Assembly: GCA_020744225.1 (NCBI GenBank)
Contig: JAGMWG010000011.1
Span: forward strand, 1 to 64,000
Length of the DNA: 64,000 nucleotides
Origin: Paraphoma chrysanthemicola
Lineage: Eukaryota; Ascomycota; Dothideomycetes; Pleosporales; Phaeosphaeriaceae
Direction: 5' to 3'
The position numbers and the translations under genes were made by a program. Numbering within the stretch: the first letter of the stretch is position 1; each line of letters starts with the position of its first letter. Below, piece after piece: positions 56,913-64,000 of this stretch. The notes beneath the pieces are model-generated. The model was not told where the DNA came from. It ran no database searches and saw only the letters and a program-made list of their open reading frames with translations.

Positions 56913-59900
56913 ATGCAGACCGAAGAATGCTTTCGAGGTCTATCACATCTCTCTTCGGAGGATCAGACGCTGATAACACGCTATGGGGCGGGTCCCACAC
57001 TCCCCGTTCCTCACTCGACGGTCCATGCTGCCTTTGAGAGCATTGTTGACTCGCATCCTACAGCAATCGCCGCCAGGATTGCAGACAAGACCATCACATA
57101 TCAACAGTTGGATATAGCTGCGAATCGGCTGGCCCACCATCTGATTGATTCTGGACTAAGGCCCAGACAACGGGTATGCTTTGTTGCGCAGCGATCCTTT
57201 GAGATGCTGATTGCGATCTTCGCCATCCTAAAAACAGGTTGCCAGTATGTTCCAATTGATGGTGGGGTTGCTTCGGAGCAGGCGTTGAAGCACATATTCA
57301 CCGATACACATGCCCGATTCATTCTCTGCTTGCCGAAGTTCTGGGACAAGGTCAGGCGTTTCGCTCGGCGGGATGCTGTCATATTTGCCCTTGGTATGGA
57401 TGTCGGCAGCTTCTACTCTCCGGAACGAGTAGGGCTGGAAGTCGCATCACAGGACGGTGCCTACGCAATTTACACCTCAGGTATGACGTCATCATCCGAT
57501 CGCTGTAAAGGCTAACATGACCCAGGTAGCACAGGAAAGCCGAAGGGCGTCGATGTGTCGCATCGGAACGTCACAAATGCTTTGCTACTAGAACCAGCTC
57601 GACTGGGGATCACTGTAGGCTCAAAAGTTGCACAAGTACTGAACATCGCGTTTGACATGGGTATGTTGTCCTTGGATTGTAGTAACAATGTCCTCCCTGA
57701 CTCTGCTAGGTGCATGGGAGATTCTGGCTTGTCTCATGAACGGCGGCACTCTGCTCTTGCGTGGTTCTGATTGGGCTACCACCCTAAGCGAGGTAAGTCT
57801 ACCGAGCACTATAGTGCTGGTTCTTTAGCCTAATTGCTACTAAAGGTTGATACTCTTATTGCCACACCGTCGATTCTCTCCAAATATCGCCGGAGCTCAT
57901 ATCCGAACATCAACACCATCGCCACAGGTAAGAAAAGAGATCCACATGCGTTCACCATGCTGATCACCTAATCCTGATGTATAGGCGGTGAACCATGTCC
58001 ACAATCGTGAGTTGCAAGTGTCTTTGGACGTCTTCTTAACTGACTCTCCGCCAGTCTTGCGGATGAATGGGCAGAAGGTACATGTTACTATAACATCTGT
58101 GGTCCAACCGAGATCACAATCCTAAACTCCGCTCATCGACACACACCCGGGGAGCCACTGACAATCGGAAAGCCGCTACCGAACACGACATGTTATGTCC
58201 TCGATGATAATGAGCAACCAGTACCCATTGGAGAGAAGGGGACAATGTGGGTAGGAGGTGCCGGTGTATCGCGGGGATACATCAATTTACCAGATCTCAC
58301 TGCCGATCGTTATCATGTTGATAAATTCCGTGGGAACGGGTAGGTCTTCCAACTCTATGATGGTATTGTGAGCTGATACAAGTAGGTCGATGATGTTTAA
58401 CACCGGTGATATTGTACGATGGAATGCATCAGGCAATCTAGAAACATTTGGCCGGCAGGACGATCAAGTCAAAGTCAAGGTAAGGAAAGTCAATAACATA
58501 ATTAACCTTTCTAATTTATGCAGGGTTTCCGTATTGAACTGGACGGTGTCACCGCCGTCATCGAGGTACGCATCGAACAATCTGTCCAATATTTCTTGCT
58601 AATGTAGTCAGAAATTTCCGGGCGTCATAAGGGCTTCGGCCATACTGGTCAATAACAGCCTGCATGGTTTCTATACAACACAAACGCTATTTGATGAAAA
58701 GGAACTAGATGTGTTCGTGCGGAAGCATTTGCCCTACTATTCCGTCCCTGAGCAGTGGACGTACGTTGCCTCAATACCTCTTACCGCCAACGGCAAAGTC
58801 GATAGACAAAGCCTCAGCACAATGGCTGTGTCTCGCACACGAGCTGATTCTGGTGTGGACATGTCAGTGTCGGCGATGAAGATCACCTCCATTGATGCTA
58901 CGATAGAAGTATGCCAACCCATGACTCCGCCAACCCAAGTCTCCAAAGATCTCGAGAAGGGGGACATCACGGTCACCAGCAAGTCATCTGGATTCAGCAC
59001 GTCCTCCGTCAGAAGTAGCGTGATTGAGGTGCCGGATACACTACCAGCGAAGAATGGCGCTCACGGTCTCCGATGGCTTCGGCACCGCGCCTTCATCCTT
59101 TATCGCCGCTTCTTCTCCGTTGTAATTGTGGCCAATCTAGCCTTCGCATGCTTCATGCTTTATCGCAGGATCAAAGAAAATCGATACATCCTGGCCAATC
59201 TTGCCACGGCTACGTCCGCCAATCTTTGCGTTGCGATCTTGATGCGCTCCGAACCCGTCGTCAATCTGCTCTTCACGATCTTCTGCTCTGTCCCTGTGTC
59301 TTTTCCACTCGCGATACGCCGACAGTGCGCGAGAATATTTCACATTGGTGGCATACACAGCGGATGCGCAATTGCTGCCATTGCCTGGTTCACCATCTTC
59401 ACCGTCGGCGCGAGCTTGGAATTTGGCAAGCCCAAAGATCTACGCTGCATTTCTCTCCCCCCAACAATACTCTCATACCTCGTCTTGGCCATTCTTATCG
59501 GCATCGGCTCGACATCGCATCCTTCGTTCCGAGCAAAGTACCACAATGCCTGGGAGTTGACACATCGCTTTGGTGGCTGGACATGTCTCATTCTGCTATG
59601 GGTTCAGACGTTTTTCGCGACCAAGGACCTCCAACCACATATCGCACCCTCGGAAGCGTATCTCAACTCTCCTCCGGTATGGTTTCTCACCATCGCGACG
59701 ATGGCCATCATTTTCCCATGGCTCTTCCTCCGCAAAGTCGCGGTTCGTTCCGAGGTTCTCTCTCGTCACGCCGTGCGTCTCTGGTTTGACTATACCACTC
59801 CCGTGGTCGGCACCGCAGTTCGCCTCGCCGAACGCCCTCTTGTCGACTGGCACGGCTTCGCCACCATCACCAACCCGAACGGCAAAGGCTTCTCCCTAAT

Positions 59901-60351
59901 CGTCAGCCGCGCCGGCGACTTCACAGGTCGCACCATTGAGCGCGCACCAACACACATTTACGTCCGCGGCATCCCGACATGCGGCGTCCTACGCATCGCC
60001 ACACTTTTCAAATCCGTCGTTTTAGTCGCCACCGGCTCCGGCATCGGTCCATGTCTCGCTGTCATCCTAGCGCAAAATGTCCCGTGTCGCATTCTCTGGA
60101 CGGCACCGAATCCAGAGGAAACGTTCGGCCAGGAAATTGTGGATAGTGTTAAGAATACAGATCCCAATGCGGTAATATGGAACACGCGGACACAGGGCAA
60201 GCCAAATATGTCCCTTCTGGCGTATAAACTGTGGAAGGAGAGCGGAGCGGAGGCGGTATGTGTGATTAGCAATAAGCGTTTTACGACGAAAATTGTGTAT
60301 GATATGGAGGCAAGGGGGATTCCGGCGTATGGAGCGATCTTTGATTCGTAG
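56913..60351 (+). CDS. NRPS-like adenylation domain fused to ferric-reductase-like membrane module
   Basis: Nine exons: 56913-57480, 57526-57660, 57710-57792, 57846-57927, 57985-58006, 58055-58339, 58386-58479, 58524-58565 and 58612-60351; 1016 aa. Residues 1-500 form an adenylation domain with core motifs A3 YTSGSTGKPKGV, A4 FDMGAWE, A5 NICGPTE, A7 FNTGDIVRW, A8 GRQDDQVKVKGFRIEL and A10 ANGKVDR with its lysine. The Asp of A4, which binds the substrate amino group in amino-acid-activating enzymes, is present. No thiolation motif (LGGxS) follows; a 100-residue Ser/Thr linker leads straight to 5-6 membrane segments (about 555-760) with histidine-bearing helices (IGGIHSGCAI, WELTHRFGGW), then a soluble end with a nucleotide-binding signature (VVLVATGSGIGPCLAVI). 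It would activate an amino acid as adenylate and reduce or transfer something at a membrane; product unknown. Similar fused proteins occur in some fungal genomes (from memory). Confidence 0.85.
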
Positions 60352-61648
60352 ATGCAGCGGTGTGTTTCGGTGTGTGTAGATGGGATAGAGTATGGAGAGG
60401 ATAGTCAGGATATGGTATTATGCATTGTTGTTGGTGAGTGAGTGGTGATAGTTAGCACGATTTGCGACGGTAGACAGATCGGATTTCAATCTTCTTATTG
60501 GAGAGTTCATAGTGCAGCCTGTATGTCCCTAGTGACCTATTCTTCCAGTTTGTAGAGGTGCAAATCGCTGTATAGACAGTCAGCTCACGTGAAACGGGGC
60601 TTGACGAAATGGACAAGGGTGATCTCCCTTCTAATATCCAAATTAGCTACCAGGTTACCTTCGTGTGCATATTAGTGCGCTTCGCCTACACGGCTCACAA
60701 AAGCGAGTAACGATGACGATGGGAAGCGAAAGGCGAATACCAACACCGGAAATGGTGGTAAAGTTGAGAGATTGTAGAAGTCGAATGTAGAGAGAGAATG
60801 CGTGCAGAATGAGCTATAGTAATGAAGATAAAGCATATAAGAAGAGACTCTGCAACACAGAAATTGCAGGCAAGTTCTAATTAATTTTGTACGCAGAAAG
60901 ATGTGTTTAGAATGGAGAAGGTTGCGAAGTCAGATAAGAAGGTACACTAAATTATGTAAGATGCAAAGATGTAGTACGAGGAAGACTATAGCAGACAATA
61001 GAGTAGAGTCTGCACTCGTTACAGAGTGTCAACCCTAGTGCAGAAGAAAACATGGATGCTGCAGAGAGTAAACGTATAATTAGATAAGGAGCGTAGAAGT
61101 AAAGTGAGCAGCGTAAGGAGATAAATGACTGTTCATAGTAGTGTAAAATGGAGTTCATCGTTTATAGAATGCAGATTTCCTGTAGTGCTCTCTAAGTAGC
61201 ACCTCATGACTACATGAACCCGACTAGAAAGGACACAAACACCGAGCTCCTTGTTTATGTTTATGGCGTTGCTTTTTAAGTCCACTTGGGACGGAAAGTA
61301 TGCCGAATATAGGAAGAGCGCACGATATCTAACTTTTCTTAAGCAAACAGTAAGCCTTTGCCGCTTCTAATCGCTTTTGTCGTCTAAGAACACAGAATTA
61401 CGCAGAGAATGTTTTGGTCGTTCTCGCTTTGCACTTCGAGGTCGCCGTGGCAGTAGTCCTACTAGTCGAGGTTGAGTTGCCGATAGATCGACAGGTGTGG
61501 TAAGTGGCGGTGAGGATGCACTAATTGATGATCATCTAAGACATCATGCGGCTGCTAGTACTTGCGACCAATCCCCTGATGCACTAAACGCGCGGTGAGG
61601 AAGACGCCCACGAAAACTACGATACTTACGAAACGAAACGAAGCTACA
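60352..61648. other. AT-rich intergenic DNA
   Basis: No gene recognised; purine-rich and AT-rich with short frames only. Resembles decayed repeat DNA more than promoter. Confidence 0.45.
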
Positions 61649-62097
61649 TCAGCCCCATCTGGCCCCGTCTACTTGATCTACTAACAAGTCTTGGATATGG
61701 TCGAAAAGGCTACGAAAGCCTTGTGCTGCATGGCTTTCGATCTTGACTAATTTGTCCTGCAACATGCGGAGCTCAGCTCCGATTTCAACTAACCGCAACC
61801 GGCAACAGTTGAATATCGATGATGTTGTACGGGCGTGAATCATGGGTATCGGTATATTTGACGTCCGTCTCGGGTGCGCTTTCGCGGATTCTCTGATACA
61901 TTTGCTTGGATGCTAGCACAACCTTTTTTCTTACGCACTTCTTCGTGGCTGCAGAGTTCCAGTACTAGTATGCATGATTCCGCGAACAATGAAATTAATT
62001 CTTGCTTTATCCTGCACATGACTTCCATGTGGCCTATGGTAAATTGATCATGACCGTATGCACTTGGTGCGAACGAAGTCAATTCCATGTAAGACAC
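61649..62097 (-). CDS. Possible small intron-containing gene, coiled coil
   Basis: Two minus-strand frames, 62097-61840 (FTIGHMEVMCRIKQELISLFAE, ILVLELCSHEEV) and 61843-61649 (VEIGAELRMLQDKLVKIESH, FDHIQDLLVDQ), look like one coiled-coil protein. A GTAAGA donor after EEV and a GGTTAG acceptor before VEIGAEL could join them. Family unknown; start and splicing uncertain. Confidence 0.3.
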
Positions 62098-62299
62098 AGA
62101 TGCAGTAGAGCCGTCCCGATATCCCTCAGGGTTCTGAGGCCAGGAACCTCATCGTCATGTCCAATGACGTTGAGTATATATTCGCGGTCTCCTCCCCTTT
62201 TGCCCTCATTGCCACCTACAAAAGGTCATCCTGAGGCATATATATGTGAGACATGAGTGGGTTTTGAGGCCTATCACACACTGAGTTGCCTATGTGGGC

Positions 62300-62893
62300 T
62301 CAGAAGCTAGTGAGAAGCTGTGAAATAAGGCATCTGTCTACACGCCTGCGCCATCGCTATTTCACCTGAACACTTCCCCTGATGAGGCTTACCTGTACGG
62401 GCTTCGGAAAGCTCTTGGCGCATTGCTTGTACATGTGCACCACCTGGTCTCGATTGTTGGGACGGTTGAGGTAGTGGTGCGTAGCAAGCTTGACATAGGT
62501 CGAACTGTACTTTAAGCATTCTTGAAACCAGCCTTCATTGTTGGTCAGGCTATAGCTAGCGATTACGCGGAGGACTTCGCTGAAGAGATTCTGATCCGCT
62601 TTGGATGAGGTGCACCACTTTTCTGCGAAGATGATGGCCCCGAGAAAATGTGCATGCAGTCAGTTGAGACTCGAGCTGTTGATTTTGCCAGCCCCTCCAC
62701 GAGCTAGACATACGCGAACTCTTGTAGACCAGAGCAGACAGCATATTACACCGGACGCGGGTGCACCCACTGGGGAGCTCGATGGCCAGATGCTCCGTGT
62801 CTTATCAAGGTATTCAATAAAGAACTTTGGGTCGAGACACCAACATACCGCGAAGCGATCATCTTCGATGTGATGCTCCAGGTTCCATTCCAT
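62300..62893 (-). CDS. Possible small gene of unknown family
   Basis: A minus-strand exon at 62622-62393 has strong coding character (SSKADQNLFSEVLRVIASYS, NNEGWFQECLKYSSTYVKL, HHYLNRPNNRDQVVHMYKQ) although no long open frame covers it from a start codon. It can be preceded by 62744-62714 (MLSALVYKSS, GTATGT donor at 62713) and perhaps a first exon from ATG 62893 (MEWNLEHHIEDDRFA), and followed after GTAAGC by a very short last exon ending at 62300. Resembles no family I know. Confidence 0.4.
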
Positions 62894-62915
62894 GGTACTG
62901 GGAACGAGCACGTCT

Positions 62916-64000
62916 TCAGTCGATATTATGCTTATCCATCTCTTCATCGATCCAGCTACCACGATTGACTCTCGTCCGCCTCCTTGATCTTTCTTCTTGC
63001 GTCCTCTTCTCCCACCCAGGTTCATGAAATCCCTCGCCCTCACTGGGTTGCGCGTGTGTTACATCGGCACTGACCCTCCTAGGGTCGACAAAGTCTGGGA
63101 AACGGTGCGCATTGGCTCCGTTCATCAGGTCGCCTCCAAAGACGCTGCCATTGGTCCTAGTACCGCTGTTGTTGGTCTTGTTCGTCCGGTTCGTTTCAGT
63201 CTTTTCGATCGTGGCGCCAGTGGAAGTACCTCTTCGCAAGATACTGCCTTGCCCACGAGGGTTTGAGCTATTGCTAGAGCTTGTGCGATTACGTACGAAT
63301 TGAACCAACTTGCCAAGCACGGCGAATTCGAGCTTCAGCTTGACAGAGTACACGACCCCTTTCAGTGTTGTTTCGATGAGGTACAGATTTGCGAACTCTA
63401 CTCCTAAGAGTGCAAGATCCATCACGATGATGATGACGTTGATGGCAAGGAGCTGATACATGGTCTTACGCACATTTGTGTTCCGTAAGTGACCGTGTCC
63501 ACTACCGTCATCGAAGCTTTGAACATCGTCTTGAGCGGTCTCGGAAAGCTTCAGCAGTCTTACAGCCTCGCGGATGTAGATGGCCGATAGGATGACTTCC
63601 TGCACGAAGAAGCCTACCATCTGAATTTTCTCCATGATTGAATATCCGTTCACGAAGCGCTGCAGCGTGGTTGGAGACAGTGAATTTGAGTTTGATCCGA
63701 ACGTAAGCACAGTCGTTACTGAGTGAAGAAGTACTCCGTTGACTATGATCATCCAGAGCGTCCATCGAAGGACACGGCGAGAGCTAGTGAGAAGGTGGAG
63801 GCGCGACCAGAGAACAACGGACTGGCCTGTCTCTATCAGCAAAGAAGTGCGGAAAGGAGCTATGTTGTCCCACCTGTCACCATAGTGTACCAGCCGATGG
63901 TCAGAAAGACGACAGCTACATATCCCTCGTTCTGGTTTGGATCAAGAAGTTGGAAGAACTTGATCAAAAAGCCCAGAGAGTACGGGATAATTCCAAATGC
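62916..64000 (-). CDS. Fungal integral membrane protein (DUF7703-like), 5' end outside the window
   Basis: Two exons seen: 64000-63874 (open at the window edge) and 63826-62916, joined at ACAG|G across a 47-base intron. Visible helices: AFGIIPYSLGFLIKFFQLL, GYVAVVFLTIGWYTMVTGQSVV, RVLRWTLWMIIVNGVLLHSV, EKIQMVGFFVQEVILSAIYI and TMYQLLAINVIIIVMDLALL. The C-terminal 130 residues are cytosolic and rich in Asn, Ser, Thr and Arg (RGSWIDEEMDKHNID at the end). The layout matches a fungal membrane family of unknown function; the name DUF7703 is tentative. At least 350 aa; the start lies beyond 64000. Confidence 0.75.

Noticed and set aside
61840..61843. ATGA overlap of two minus-strand frames as translational coupling
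   Set aside because: A prokaryote-type arrangement in a fungal genome; more likely two exons or chance.

Overview
The window looks like genomic DNA of a filamentous ascomycete (Pezizomycotina, probably Dothideomycetes; the class is an inference from gene content). The evidence is short GT-AG introns of 44-130 bases with CTAAC/CTGAC-like branch sites, intron-split eukaryotic housekeeping genes, fungus-specific families (HeLo domain, PTH11/rhodopsin-like receptor, DUF3140, fungal ubiquitin-like/C2H2 proteins), and decayed stretches in which CAG codons have become TAG, as repeat-induced point mutation (RIP) would produce. Exon joins were worked out by hand. For each gene called intact, the summed exon length is a multiple of three.

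Layout. 1-4463: decayed repeat-like DNA with a minus-strand relic of a zinc-finger-like repeat gene and a 61-base direct repeat that can fold into a hairpin. 4464-8012: two broken genes, a Zn2Cys6 regulator and an Old Yellow Enzyme. 8013-11623: a seven-exon chimera joining a fungal signalling N-terminus, a ubiquitin-like domain and C2H2 zinc fingers. 13149-14558: an AT-hook acidic nuclear protein. 15716-33743: a conserved core with Bem3-like RhoGAP, mitochondrial ribosomal protein uS13m, ER cyclophilin, DED1 helicase, INO80 subunit Ies1 and DNA polymerase delta subunit Pol31. 34396-44395: a small GPI-type secreted protein, a DUF3140 protein, a hexose-type transporter, an M50B-like peptidase, an SDR dehydrogenase and some relics. 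44396-46929: poor or decayed sequence. 46930-60351: an accessory stretch with secreted carboxylesterase, 7-TM receptor-like protein, HeLo-domain protein, enoyl-CoA hydratase and an unusual NRPS-like adenylation domain fused to a ferric-reductase-like membrane module. 60352-64000: AT-rich DNA, two weak small genes, and a membrane protein cut by the window edge.

Working together. The core genes are ordinary housekeeping functions (translation, chromatin, replication, polarity, ER folding) and only share neighbourhood; uS13m and the cyclophilin share a 238-base divergent promoter. The most unusual loci are the adenylation/reductase fusion (56913-60351), divergently placed from an enoyl-CoA hydratase, and the signalling/zinc-finger chimera (8013-11623). 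The HeLo protein is a second candidate from fungal recognition or cell-death families. No tRNA, rRNA or CRISPR was recognised.
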